From assembly GCA_959347315.1 (NCBI GenBank), contig OY365818.1:4707107-4771106 (forward strand): a stretch of 64,000 nt of DNA. Reading direction: 5' to 3'. Under the pieces are notes generated by a model. That model saw only the letters and a program-made list of their open reading frames with translations, was not told the origin of the DNA and made no database searches. Both the position numbers and the translations under genes were made by a program. Shown in pieces: positions 14,601-35,120 of this stretch. The first letter of the stretch is position 1; every line of letters starts with the position of its first letter. Source of the DNA: Bimastos eiseni (lineage: Eukaryota > Annelida > Clitellata > Crassiclitellata > Lumbricidae).

Positions 14601-16369
14601 CCAAATAATATTTATCCAGCATCTGTGAGGACCTACTGGCATCAAAATTCTGCATAGATATCTTTGCTACTTCAGATAACGTGGCAGAAATTAAGGTTTC
14701 CTTATTTGGCAAGTTCACGGTGAACCCGGGTTCATTGACATTTTATCGAGAAACTCGACATGCTCCAAACCAAATAATATTTATCCAGCATCTGTGTGGA
14801 CCTACTGGCATCAAAATTCTGCATAGATGTCTTTCCTACTTCAGATAACGTGGCAGAAATTAAGGTTTCCTTATTTGGCAAGTTAACGGTGAACCCGGGT
14901 TCATTGACATTTTATCGAGAAACTCGACATGCTCCAAACCAAATAATATTTATCCAGCATCTGTGTGGACCTACTGGCATCAAAATTCTGCATAGATATC
15001 TTTCCTACTTCAGATAACATGGCAGAAATTAAGGTTTCCTTATTTGGCAAGTTCACGGTGAACCCGGGTTCATTGACATTTTATCGAGAAACTCGACATG
15101 CTCCAAACCAAATAATATTTATCCAGCATCTGTGTGGACCTACTGGCATCAAAATTCTGCATAGATATCTTTCCTACTTCAGATAACATGGCAGAAATTA
15201 AGATTTCCTTATTTGGGAAGTTAACGGTGAACCCGGGTTCATTGACATTTCATCGAGAAACTCGACATGCTCCAAACCAAATAATATTTATCCAGCATCT
15301 GTGTGGACCTACTGGCATCAAAATTCTGCATAGATATCTTTCCTACTTCAGATAACATGGCAGAAATTAAGGTTTCCTTATTTGGGAAGTTCACGGTGAA
15401 CCCGGGTTCATTGACATTTTATCGAGAAACTCGACATGCTCCAAACCAAATAATATTTATCCAGCATCTGTGTGGACCTACTGGCATCAAAATTCTGCAT
15501 AGATATCTTTCCTACTTCAGATAACATGGCAGAAATTAAGGTTTCCTTATTTGGGAAGTTCACGGTGAACCCGGGTTCATTGACATTTTATCGAGAAACT
15601 CGACATGCTCCAAACCAAATAATATTTATCCAGCATCTGTGTGGACCTACTGGCATCAAAATTCTGCATAGATATCTTTCCTACTTCAGATAACATGGCA
15701 GAAATTAAGGTTTCCTTATTTGGGAAGTTCACGGTGAACCCGGGTTCATTGACATTTTATCGAGAAACTCGACATGCTCCAAACCAAATAATATTTATCC
15801 AGCATCTGTGAGGACCTACTGGCATCAAAATTCTGCATAGATATCTTTCCTACTTCAGATAACGTGGCAGAAATTAAGGTTTCCTTATTTGGCAAGACAA
15901 CGGTGAACCCGGGTTCATTGACATTTTATCGAGAAACTCGACATGCTCCAAACCAAATAATATTTATCCAGCATCTGTGAGGACCTACTGGCATCAAAAT
16001 TCTGCATAGATATCTTTGCTACTTCAGATAACGTGGCAGAAATTAAGGTTTCCTTATTTGGCAAGTTCACGGTGAACCCGGGTTCATTGACATTTTATCG
16101 AGAAACTCGACATGCTCCAAACCAAATAATATTTATCCAGCATCTGTGTGGACCTACTGGCATCAAAATTCTGCATAGATGTCTTTCCTACTTCAGATAA
16201 CATGGCAGAAATTAAGGTTTCCTTATTTGGCAAGTTAACGGTGAACCCGGGTTCATTGACATTTTATCGAGAAACTCCACATGCTCCAAACCAAATAATA
16301 TTTATCCAGCATCTGTGTGGACCTAATGGCATCAAAATTCTGCATAGATATCTTTCCTACTTCAGATAA
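8648..16369 (+). repeat. Older 32/33-monomer block duplication in the satellite
   Basis: The run near 8,530-10,450 is repeated near 13,940-16,200. CATCAAAACTCTGC followed by TTTGACAAG, then CCTAATGG and TTCCTTGACATTTTTTCG, occurs near 8,560-8,830 and near 13,965-14,240, an offset of 5,408 bp (32 monomers). Downstream markers (CATAGATGTCTTTCC with ATAACGTGG; AAGATTTCC) occur near 9,250/9,624 and 14,827/15,201, an offset of 5,577 bp (33 monomers). One extra monomer was therefore gained between them. A 9-monomer (1,521 bp) repeat of the GACAACGG/AAAACTCTGC pair also links 12,347-12,450 to 13,868-13,971. Confidence 0.85.
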
Positions 16370-19300
16370 CATGGCAGAAATTAAGGTTTCCTTATTTGGC
16401 AAGTTAACGGTGAACCCGGGTTCATTGACATTTTATCGAGAAACTCCACATGCTCCAAACCAAATAATATTTATCCAGCATCTGTGTGGACCTATTGGCA
16501 TCAAATTTCTGCATAGATATCTTTGCTACTTCAGATAACATGGCAGAAATTAAGGTTTCCTTATTTGGCAAGTTAACGGTGAACCCGGGTTCATTGACAT
16601 TTTATCGAGAAACTCGACATGCTCCAAACCAAATAATATTTATCCAGCATCTGTGAGGACATACTGGCATCAAAATTCTGCATAGATATCTTTCCTACTT
16701 CAGATAACATGACAGAAATTAAGGTTTCCTTATTTGGCAAGTTAACGGTGAACCCGGGTTCATTGACATTTTATCGAGAAACTCGACATGCTCCAAACCA
16801 AATAATATTTATCCAGCATCTGTGAGGACCTACTGGCATCCAAATTCTGCATAGATATCTTTCCTACTTCAGATAACATGGCAGAAATTAAGGTTTCCTT
16901 ATTTGGCAAGTTAACGGTGAACCCGGGTTCATTGACATTTTATCGAGAAACTCGACATGCTCCAAACCAAATAATATTTATCCAGCATATGTGAGGACCT
17001 ACTGGCATCAAAATTCTGCATAGATATCTTTCCTACTTCAGATAACGTGGCAGAAATTAAGGTTTCCCAATTTGGCAAGTTAACGGTGAACCCGGGTTCA
17101 TTGACACTTTATCGAGAAACTCGACATGCTCCAAACCAAATAATATTTATCCAGCATCTGTGAGGACCTACTGGCATCAAAATTCTGCATAGATATCTTT
17201 CCTACTTCAGATAACGTGGCAGAAATTAAGGTTTCCCAATTTGGCAAGTTAACGGTGAACCCGGGTTCATTGACACTTTATCGAGAAACTCGACATGCTC
17301 CAAACCAAATAATATTTATCCAGCATCTGTGAGGACCTACTGGCATCAAAATTCTGCATAGATATCTTTCCTACTTCAGATAACATGGCAGAAATTAAGG
17401 TTTTCTTATTTGGCAAGTTCACGGTGAACCCGGGTTCATTGACATTTTATCGAGAAACTCGACATGCTCCAAACCAAATAATATTTATCCAGCATCTGTG
17501 AGGACCTACTGGCATCAAAATTCTGCATAGATATCTTTCCTACTTCAGATAACATGGCAGAAATTAAGGTTTCCTTATTTGGGAAGTTCACGGTGAACCC
17601 GGGTTCATTGACATTTTATCGAGAAACTCGACATGCTCCAAACCAAATAATATTTATCCAGCATCTGTGAGGACCTACTGGCATCAAAACTCTGCATAGA
17701 TATCTTTCCTACTTCAGATAACATGGCAGAAATTAAGGTTTCCTTATTTGGCAAGTTAACGGTGAACTCGGGTTCATTGACATTTTATCGAGAAACTCCA
17801 CATGCTCAAAACCAAATAATATTTATCCAGCATCTGTGTGGACCTAATGGCATCAAAATTCTGCATAGATATCTTTCCTACTTCAGATAACATGGCAGAA
17901 ATTAAGGTTTCCTTATTTGGGAAGTTCACGGTGAACCCGGGTTCCTTGACATTTTTTCGAGAAACTCCACATGCTCCAAACCAAATAATATTTATCCAGC
18001 ATCTATGAGGACCTACTGGCATCAAAATTCTGCATAGATATCTTTCCTACTTCAGATAACATGGCAGAAATTAAGGTTTCCTTATTTGGCAAGTTAACGG
18101 TGAACCCGGGTTCATTGACATTTTATCGAGAAATCGACATGCTCCAAACCAAATAATATTTATCCAGCATCTGTGTGGACCTACTGGCATCAAAATTCTG
18201 CATAGATATCTTTCCCACTTCAGATAACATGGCAGAAATTAAGGTTTCCTTATTTGGCAAGTTCACGGTGAACCCGGGTTCATTGACATTTTATCGAGAA
18301 ACTCGACATGCTCCAAACCAAATAATATTTATCCAGCATCTGTGAGGACCTACTGGCATCAAAATTCTGCATAGATATCTTTCCTACTTCAGATAACGTG
18401 GCAGAAATTAAGGTTTCCCAATTTGGCAAGTTAACGGTGAACCCGGGTTCATTGACACTTTATCGAGAAACTCGACATGCTCCAAACCAAATAATATTTA
18501 TCCAGCATCTGTGAGGACCTACTGGCATCAAAATTCTGCATAGATATCTTTCCTACTTCAGATAACATGGCAGAAATTAAGGTTTTCTTATTTGGCAAGT
18601 TCACGGTGAACCCGGGTTCATTGACATTTTATCGAGAAACTCGACATGCTCCAAACCAAATAATATTTATCCAGCATCTGTGAGGACCTACTGGCATCAA
18701 AATTCTGCATAGATATCTTTCCTACTTCAGATAACATGGCAGAAATTAAGGTTTCCTTATTTGGGAAGTTCACGGTGAACCCGGGTTCATTGACATTTTA
18801 TCGAGAAACTCGACATGCTCCAAACCAAATAATATTTATCCAGCATCTGTGAGGACCTACTGGCATCCAAATTCTGCATAGATATCTTTCCTACTTCAGA
18901 TAACATGGCAGAAATTAACGTTTCCTTATTTGGCAAGTTAACAGTGAACTCGGGTTCATTGACATTTTATCGAGAAACTCCACATGCTCCAAACCAAATA
19001 ATATTTATCCAGCATCTGTGTGGACCTAATGGCATCAAAATTCTGCATAGATATCTTTCCTACTTCAGATAACATGGCAGAAATTAAGGTTTCCTTATTT
19101 GGGAAGTTCACGGTGAACCCGGGTTCCTTGACATTTTTTCGAGAAACTCCACATGCTCCAAACCAAATAATATTTATCCAGCATCTATGAGGACCTACTG
19201 GCATCAAAATTCTGCATAGATATCTTTCCTACTTCAGATAACATGGCAGAATTTAAGGTTTCCTTATTTGGCAAGTTAACGGTGAACCCGGGTTCATTGA

Positions 19301-22300
19301 CATTTTATCGAGAAATCGACATGCTCCAAACCAAATAATATTTATCCAGCATTTGTGTGGACCTACTGGCATCAAAATTCTGCATAGATATCTTTCCTAC
19401 TTCAGATAACATGGCAGAAATTAAGGTTTCCTTATTTGGGAAGTTCACGGTGAACCCGGGTTCATTGACATTTTATCGAGAAACTCCACATGCTCCAAAC
19501 CAAATAATATTTATCCAGCATCTGTGAGGACCTACTGGCATCAAAATTCTGCATAGATATCTTTCCTACTTCAGATAACGTGGCAGAAATTAAGGTTTCC
19601 TTATTTGGCAAGTTCACGGTGAACCCGGGTTCATTGACATTTTATCGAGAAACTCCACATGCTCCAAACCAAATAATATTTATCCAGCATCTGTGTGGAC
19701 CTACTGGCATCAAAATTCTGCATAGATATCTTTCCCACTTCAGATAACATGGCAGAAATTAAGGTTTCCTTATTTGGGAAGTTCACGGTGAACCCGGGTT
19801 CATTGACATTTTATAGAGAAACTCGACATGCTCCAAACCAAATAATATTTATCCAGCATCTGTGTGGACCTACTGGCATCAAAATTCTGCATAGATGTCT
19901 TTCCTACTTCAGATAACATGGCAGAAATTAAGGTTTCCTTATTTGGCAAGTTAACGGTGAACCCGGGTTCATTGACATTTTATCGAGAAACTCGACATGC
20001 TCCAAACCAAATAATATTTATCCAGCATCTGTGTGGACCTACTGGCATCAAAATTCTGCATAGATATCTTTCCTACTTCAGATAACATGGCAGAAATTAA
20101 GGTTTCCTTATTTGGCAAGTTAACGGTGAACCCGGGTTCATTGACATTTTATCGAGAAACTCCACATGCTCCAAACCAAATAATATTTATCCAGCATCTG
20201 TGTGGACCTACTGGCATCAAATTTCTGCATAGATATCTTTGCTACTTCAGATAACATGGCAGAAATTAAGGTTTCCTTATTTGGCAAGTTAACGGTGAAC
20301 CCGGGTTCATTGACATTTTATCGAGAAACTCGACATGCTCCAAACCAAATAATATTTATCCAGCATCTGTGAGGACCTACTGGCATCAAAATTCTGCATA
20401 GATATCTTTCCTACTTCAGATAACATGGCAGAAATTAAGGTTTCCTTATTTGGCAAGTTAACGGTGAACCCGGGTTCATTGACATTTTATCGAGAAACTC
20501 GACATGCTCCAAACCAAATAATATTTATCCAGCATCTGTGAGGACCTACTGGCATCCAAATTCTGCATAGATATCTTTCCTACTTCAGATAACATGGCAG
20601 AAATTAAGGTTTCCTTATTTGGCAAGTTAACGGTGACATTTTATTGACATTTTATCGAGCAACTCGACATGCTCCAAACCAAATAATATTTATCCAGCAT
20701 ATGTGAGGACCTACTGGCATCAAAATTCTGCATAGATATCTTTCCTACTTCAGATAACGTGGCAGAAATTAAGGTTTCCCAATTTGGCAAGTTAACGGTG
20801 AACCCGGGTTCATTGACACTTTATCGAGAAACTCGACATGCTCCAAACCAAATAATATTTATCCAGCATCTGTGAGGACCTACTGGCATCAAAATTCTGC
20901 ATAGATATCTTTCCTACTTCAGATAACGTGGCAGAAATTAAGGTTTCCCAATTTGGCAAGTTAACGGTGAACCCGGGTTCATTGACACTTTATCGAGAAA
21001 CTCGACATGCTCCAAACCAAATAATATTTATCCAGCATCTGTGAGGACCTACTGGCATCAAAATTCTGCATAGATATCTTTCCTACTTCAGATAACATGG
21101 CAGAAATTAAGGTTTTCTTATTTGGCAAGTTCACGGTGAACCCGGGTTCATTGACATTTTATCGAGAAACTCGACATGCTCCAAACCAAATAATATTTAT
21201 CCAGCATCTGTGAGGACCTACTGGCATCAAAATTCTGCATAGATATCTTTCCTACTTCAGATAACATGGCAGAAATTAAGGTTTCCTTATTTGGGAAGTT
21301 CACGGTGAACCCGGGTTCATTGACATTTTATCGAGAAACTCGACATGCTCCAAACCAAATAATATTTATCCAGCATCTGTGAGGACCTACTGGCATCAAA
21401 ACTCTGCATAGATATCTTTCCTACTTCAGATAACATGGCAGAAATTAAGGTTTCCTTATTTGGCAAGTTAACGGTGAACTCGGGTTCATTGACATTTTAT
21501 CGAGAAACTCCACATGCTCCAAACCAAATAATATTTATCCAGCATCTGTGTGGACCTAATGGCATCAAAATTCTGCATAGATATCTTTCCTACTTCAGAT
21601 AACATGGCAGAAATTAAGGTTTCCTTATTTGGGAAGTTCACGGTGAACCCGGGTTCCTTGACATTTTTTCGAGAAACTCCACATGCTCCAAACCAAATAA
21701 TATTTATCCAGCATCTATGAGGACCTACTGGCATCAAAATTCTGCATAGATATCTTTCCTACTTCAGATAACATGGCAGAAATTAAGGTTTCCTTATTTG
21801 GCAAGTTAACGGTGAACCCGGGTTCATTGACATTTTATCGAGAAATCGACATGCTCCAAACCAAATAATATTTATCCAGCATCTGTGTGGACCTACTGGC
21901 ATCAAAATTCTGCATAGATATCTTTCCCACTTCAGATAACATGGCAGAAATTAAGGTTTCCTTATTTGGCAAGTTCACGGTGAACCCGGGTTCATTGACA
22001 TTTTATCGAGAAACTCGACATGCTCCAAACCAAATAATATTTATCCAGCATCTGTGAGGACCTACTGGCATCAAAATTCTGCATAGATATCTTTCCTACT
22101 TCAGATAACGTGGCAGAAATTAAGGTTTCCCAATTTGGCAAGTTAACGGTGAACCCGGGTTCATTGACACTTTATCGAGAAACTCGACATGCTCCAAACC
22201 AAATAATATTTATCCAGCATCTGTGAGGACCTACTGGCATCAAAATTCTGCATAGATATCTTTCCTACTTCAGATAACATGGCAGAAATTAAGGTTTTCT

Positions 22301-23570
22301 TATTTGGCAAGTTCACGGTGAACCCGGGTTCATTGACATTTTATCGAGAAACTCGACATGCTCCAAACCAAATAATATTTATCCAGCATCTGTGAGGACC
22401 TACTGGCATCAAAATTCTGCATAGATATCTTTCCTACTTCAGATAACATGGCAGAAATTAAGGTTTCCTTATTTGGGAAGTTCACGGTGAACCCGGGTTC
22501 ATTGACATTTTATCGAGAAACTCGACATGCTCCAAACCAAATAATATTTATCCAGCATCTGTGAGGACCTACTGGCATCAAAACTCTGCATAGATATCTT
22601 TCCTACTTCAGATAACATGGCAGAAATTAAGGTTTCCTTATTTGGCAAGTTAACGGTGAACTCGGGTTCATTGACATTTTATCGAGAAACTCCACATGCT
22701 CCAAACCAAATAATATTTATCCAGCATCTGTGTGGACCTACTGGCATCAAAATTCTGCATAGATATCTTTCCTACTTCAGATAACATGGCAGAAATTAAG
22801 GTTTCCTTATTTGGGAAGTTCACGGTGAACCCGGGTTCCTTGACATTTTTTCGAGAAACTCCACATGCTCCAAACCAAATAATATTTATCCAGCATCTAT
22901 GAGGACCTACTGGCATCAAAATTCTGCATAGATATCTTTCCTACTTCAGATAACATGGCAGAAATTAAGGTTTCCTTATTTGGCAAGTTAACGGTGAACC
23001 CGGGTTCATTGACATTTTATCGAGAAATCGACATGCTCCAAACCAAATAATATTTATCCAGCATCTGTGTGGACCTACTGGCATCAAAATTCTGCATAGA
23101 TATCTTTCCCACTTCAGATAACATGGCAGAAATTAAGGTTTCCTTATTTGGCAAGTTCACGGTGAACCCGGGTTCATTGACATTTTATCGAGAAACTCGA
23201 CATGCTCCAAACCAAATAATATTTATCCAGCATCTGTGAGGACCTACTGGCATCAAAATTCTGCATAGATATCTTTGCTACTTCAGATAACGTGGCAGAA
23301 ATTAAGGTTTCCTTATTTGGCAAGTTCACGGTGAACCCGGGTTCATTGACATTTTATCGAGAAACTCCACATGCTCCAAACCAAATAATATTTATCCAGC
23401 ATCTGTGTGGACCTACTGGCATCAAAATTCTGCATAGATGTCTTTCCTACTTCAGATAACATGGCAGAAATTAAGGTTTCCTTATTTGGCAAGTTAACGG
23501 TGAACCCGGGTTCATTGACATTTTATCGAGAAACTCCACATGCTCCAAACCAAATAATATTTATCCAGCA
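16150..23570 (+). repeat. Two tandem copies of a 22-monomer higher-order repeat (about 3,712 bp)
   Basis: Variant monomers recur in the same order at an offset of about 3,712 bp, which is 22 monomers minus 6 bases of indels. Matching pairs include CATAGATGTCTTT at 16,178 and 19,890; CAGCATATGTGAGG near 16,985 and 20,697; paired TTTCCCAATTTGG monomers near 17,065/17,235 and 20,777/20,946; GGTTTTCTTATTT near 17,400 and 21,113; AACTCGGGTTC near 17,766 and 21,478; CATCTATGAGG near 18,003 and 21,713; and GAGAAATCGAC near 18,133 and 21,842. Order and spacing agree over more than 3 kb, so this is block duplication and not chance sharing of single variants. A few markers differ (for example CCTAATGG near 19,030 against CCTACTGG near 22,740), so the copies have begun to diverge or exchange. 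Confidence 0.9.
17774..19207 (+). repeat. 7-monomer sub-repeat (about 1,182 bp) inside the 22-mer
   Basis: The monomer pair with GTTCCTTGACATTTTTTCG followed by CATCTATGAGG occurs near 17,940 and again near 19,125, an offset of 1,182 bp (7 monomers less one base). The same spacing recurs in the second 22-mer copy (near 21,652 and 22,835). The preceding TTTCCCAATTTGG and GGTTTTCTT monomers follow the same offset. The sub-duplication therefore predates the 22-mer duplication. Confidence 0.85.
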
Positions 23571-24486
23571 TCTGTGTGGACGTACTGGCATCAAAATTCT
23601 GCATAGATATCTTTCCTACTTCAGATAACATGGCAGAAATTAAGGTTTCCTTATTTGGCAAGTTCACGGTGAACCCGGGTTCATTGACATTTTATCGAGA
23701 AACTCGACATGCTCCAAACCAAATAATATTTATCCAGCATCTGTGAGGACCTACTGGCATCAAAATTCTGCATAGATATCTTTCCTACTTCAGATAACGT
23801 GGCAGAAATTAAGGTTTCCCAATTTGGCAAGTTAACGGTGAACCCGGGTTCATTGACACTTTATCGAGAAACTCGACATGCTCCAAACCAAATAATATTT
23901 ATCCAGCATCTGTGAGGACCTACTGGCATCAAAATTCTGCATAGATATCTTTCCTACTTCAGATAACGTGGCAGAAATTAAGGTTTCCTTATTTGGCAAG
24001 ACAACGGTGAACCCGGGTTCATTGACATTTTATCGAGAAACTCGACATGCTCCAAACCAAATAATATTTATCCAGCATCTGTGAGGACCTACTGGCATCA
24101 AAATTCTGCATAGATATCTTTCCTACTTCAGATAACATGGCAGAAATTAAGGTTTCCTTATTTGGCAAGTTAACGGTGAACCCGGGTTCATTGACATTTT
24201 ATCGAGAAACTCCACATGCTCCAAACCAAATTATATTTATCCAGCATCTGTGAGGACCTACTGGCATCAAAATTCTGCATAGATATCTTTCCTACTTCAG
24301 ATAACATGGCAGAAATTAAGGTTTCCTTATTTGGCAAGTTAACGGTGAACCCGGGTTCCTTGACATTTTTTCGAGAAACTCCACATGCTCCAAACCAAAT
24401 AATATTTATCCAGCATCTGTGAGGACCTACTGGCATCAAAATTCTGCATAGATATCTTTCCTACTTCAGATAACATGGCAGAAATT

Positions 24487-24569
24487 AAGGTTTCCTTATT
24501 TGGGAAGATAACGCTGAACCCGGGTTCACTGACTTTATATTGAGAAACTCGACTTGCTCCAAACCAAAT
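24487..24569 (+). repeat. Degenerate terminal satellite monomer (array edge)
   Basis: The last partial monomer carries several changes seen nowhere else in the array: AAGATAACGCTGAACC, TTCACTGACTTTATATTGAG and GACTTGCTCC. Homology stops after CAAACCAAAT. Divergent edge monomers beside a homogenised interior are the usual result of unequal crossing-over, which homogenises the middle of an array more than its ends. Confidence 0.85.
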
Positions 24570-24638
24570 GTCTAAAAGCAATTAATAAAAATTACCCTAA
24601 CCGAAATGTTAAATGATGAACAGACTGTAAGTACTCAC
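24570..24638. other. Unique sequence between satellite edge and candidate exons
   Basis: Short non-satellite sequence with no feature that I can support. Confidence 0.5.
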
Positions 24639-24741
24639 TGGTAGGTGATGCTAGTGTTGCTAGGCTCGGGTTGAACGACAGGGAAAGGCGCAAGGGTGCG
24701 ACGAGCCGAGCGGAGGATGAATCGCTGATGGAAACACTGGC
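24639..24741 (-). other. Candidate 3' exon of the minus-strand gene (weak)
   Basis: On the minus strand a pyrimidine-rich stretch ending TTCTTTGCAG precedes an open segment that ends at a good donor, ACCA|GTGAGT. Two frames are open. One is Ser/Ala/Leu-rich (contains SISDSSSARLV). The other contains RSARRTLAPFPVVQPEP. If real it would be a C-terminal exon of the SUPT20H gene, whose C-terminal half is low-complexity in known orthologues, and its following intron would run into the satellite. I see no homology that proves it. Confidence 0.25.
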
Positions 24742-24787
24742 CTGCAAAGAATCAGTAGACCACATGAACTTCTCCATGGTGAATTAC

Positions 24788-24882
24788 CTGCCACCTGGAG
24801 AGGCATCCAACTGGATAGGCATGCACTTCCGGTCTGGAAGACAGTGGATTGACTGCTTTACCCTGCACTCGCATAGTGGGCT
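24788..24882 (-). other. Candidate 3' exon of the minus-strand gene (weak)
   Basis: A strong minus-strand acceptor (pyrimidine tract then CTGCCCTGCAG) opens a segment of about 88-95 bases, with alternative donors CTCCAG|GTGGCA (ending at 24,795) and GGCAG|GTAATT (ending at 24,788). Joined in phase 0 to the GC donor at 25,274 and using the first donor, the reading stays open into the next candidate exon. With the second donor it hits a stop. Splice signals and phase are the only support. Confidence 0.25.
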
Positions 24883-24989
24883 CTGCAGGGCAGCAGGATA
24901 GAAACAAGCTCCAAATGGTAACAAATACACTCATGCACAGAACATTGCACTGAATCGGAACATTTGAATGGACGACATGCATGTTATGA

Positions 24990-25145
24990 ACAAAGAAATG
25001 AATGAATGAATCAGTGAATGGAAGGATGAGCTATGCATAAGAGTGAATGGATAAAGATATGGTGGATAAATAAATGAATAGATGGATGAATTGATAAACA
25101 AATAAATTCATCCATGTATAAGTGATGGCTAGATGGATTATTCAA
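24990..25145 (+). repeat. Degenerate GAAT/GGAT simple repeat
   Basis: Imperfect tetranucleotide sequence (AATGAATGAATGAATC, GGATGGATGAATTG, GATGGATTATTC) between the candidate 3' exons and the last sure SUPT20H exon. Confidence 0.8.
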
Positions 25146-25274
25146 ACAATTAGTGGTCATTGGCAATTACTCAGTATAGTTATTAAAAGCACCTAAATCA
25201 TTGAATTAGGACTCAATAAAACTTACCTTACAATTACAATTAGCTTACAATTACTCTGGTAATTAAATCCTTGC

Positions 25275-33282
<8,008 letters not shown>

Positions 33283-34634
33283 CTAAAACAAGTATTTGTT
33301 TCAATAACGAAAGCCGAGTAAAAGATTGTGCAGCATTATTATAGGTCTTTGAGACCTGAAATGCAGTCATACAAACGGTCTGCCTATTCTTTATATTGAG
33401 ACCATCCAGTGTGGTCTTTGCACTATCACAGACGCTATAGAAGTTATGATTCGTTATGCATGTGACGTTATACACTTAAAAACCTTCGGGTAATTAGACG
33501 GACCGCATTTTGGAAAAACGTGAACATCCAACCACAACTTTCACAGATCATTCAAAATCTAGCTCGACCTTCCAAGAATTCATCAGAATAATTATCCAAC
33601 GACAGAAATTAAGAAAAAAATATTAACATCGTTGCTGTACCATTTCATGGATCATGTAAACACCGAACCTAGCGGTGTTGGGAGCGGATTGTAAACTTGC
33701 GCCCTCTAAGACGGAACGTACACATCATGTTACGGGCTGACCCGTTTTCCAATAAATGCAAGTAAGTATAATCTATGTTGACGAGTAATATTAAAGTAGT
33801 ACAAAGCTGCTAGCCAACGCAAACCTGACGCAAACGCCTAAAATCGTGATATTTAGCGCATCGGGATGAAATTTTGCAATCTTACCCAATGTGCATTATA
33901 ACTATGAACCGTGTAGGCAATGTGGGCCTATGAGATATGACACTGTGATCAAAGTGCTAACTTTACGTCTTGCAGCTGTTCAAACTTCAAAGTGACTTTG
34001 TTTCTTGGTTACTTAAGAGATCCTCTGACTGTGAACATTCAATGACAATAAACATTAAATTACTGCAACCCCAGTTGTTATCAAGCGTCTACAACTTATC
34101 CAAAACTCACTAGCCAGAGCCGTCACCAGAACACCCAATTAGGCCCTAATGTGCACGAGTATACACTTGCATAATCGTTAAAACTATTGCACTGAAAAGT
34201 AGTCGCTCACTGTTTACTTAAGTTAAGTTAATAAGCCAAGAAATAATGCAATCATGATTTTATGTGAAAATTATGCTTTTTCCAACAGAATCTTAAAGTT
34301 ATTTGACGACAATTAATAGACGTATTTAGTTTGTTAAAGCATTATACAAGCACAATGATAATTATCATTACCATAAACCATTAATAGTGCCAAAAGATAC
34401 TGGGCCAAAACCATACTCTTGCCCTGGTACCTTCCAAGGTACAGGTTACTATACAAATTTGCTAACTGTTGTTTATGTAATACTAGTAACATTTCATACT
34501 TCTGCTGTTTCCGAATATAAACTGATTTGGCGAACAGTAAAGAATTTTAGACTAGACAGAGGCAGAAAACCATTGTCTCTGTTTAGTTGGTGCGTTTGAC
34601 TGCTGCAATACACGATCATTACACTAGATCTTAG
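33283..34634. other. SUPT20H 5' flank / intergenic, no gene seen
   Basis: Sequence upstream of SUPT20H should contain its promoter and a non-coding first exon, because the ATG directly follows an acceptor. I cannot fix the start site. A relatively GC-richer patch near 33,660-33,750 is a possible location. No other feature is supported. Confidence 0.45.
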
Positions 34635-34637
34635 TTA

Positions 34638-35120
34638 GGGGCCATCCACGTATTACGTACACAGCGAAGGGGTTTCGAATTTCGGCGATTTTGCGTATGG
34701 GTGCGTATGGTGGGGAGAGGGGCCCCGAAAGTATTACGTACGCAAATATAACTTGAATTATGACATCCACAATACTGAATATTAAAATCAGAATTGTTAA
34801 CCCAATCACAGACTATATTTCTGTCTAATCAATTTATGTAGCACTAAACTTCTTAAAATGAAAGTGTGGTTAGTGTTTTATTCCTTCATAACAGTTAGCA
34901 AATTTAAGCTGTTAAATATAATGATGCTTAACAAAAATAAATGGCCTGTGGTAAAATCAATTTCTTATAGATGTCTTTGGCTATTTAACCTTTGCAATGG
35001 GGGCGGGGTAGAGCTCAGATGTACGCACGCATTGTGGAGGGTCCACGAAATGTATGCGGTGCAACAGAGGGGCGAGAGTCCGAAAATCCAATTTTCTACA
35101 TATGATATATGGATGGCCTC
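34638..35120 (+). mobile_element. PIF/Harbinger-like MITE, copy A (483 bp)
   Basis: The element starts GGGGCCATCCACGTATTACG and ends with GGATGGCCTC, whose reverse complement is GAGGCCATCC. It is flanked on both sides by TTA. Three-base TTA/TAA duplications with short terminal inverted repeats are typical of PIF/Harbinger elements. Internal sequence (AAATGGCCTGTGGTAAAATC, TTTGCAATGGGGGC) matches copy B at 40.6 kb in the opposite orientation. There is no transposase ORF. Confidence 0.75.

Larger units (their letters stand above)
1..24569 (+). repeat. 169-bp tandem satellite array (about 145 monomers)
   Basis: A 169-bp unit repeats head to tail from the first base to about 24,569, and the array runs off the left edge. 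Landmarks such as CTACTTCAGATAAC and TGAACCCGGGTTCA return every 169 bp. Register slips only at a few indels: a 10-bp loss near 5,095, a 4-bp loss near 20,635, and single-base losses (GAGAAATCGAC) near 18,133, 19,315, 21,842 and 23,027. Copies are nearly identical and differ at a small set of recurring sites: TTTGG[C/G]AAG, GTT[A/C]ACGG, AACTC[G/C]ACAT, CTGTG[T/A]GGACC, TTT[C/G]CTACTT and ATAAC[A/G]TGG. Because 169 is 3n+1, a frame open through one monomer slides into a new frame in the next. This yields a ladder of 70-83 residue ORFs that are not genes. Size, homogeneity and higher-order structure fit a centromeric or pericentromeric satellite, but location is inference. Confidence 0.98.

Noticed and set aside
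103..24422. Ladder of 70-83 residue ORFs on both strands in the first 24 kb
   Set aside because: All are the same satellite sequence. They overlap by period, start and stop wherever a variant base creates or removes a stop, and have no splice, promoter or family support.
1..24569. CRISPR-like or gene-cluster reading of the regular repeats
   Set aside because: There are no unique spacers between repeats and no associated genes. It is a continuous satellite in an animal genome.
24671..24901. 76-residue plus-strand ORF beside the satellite
   Set aside because: No family similarity, and it is antisense to segments with better splice signals on the minus strand.
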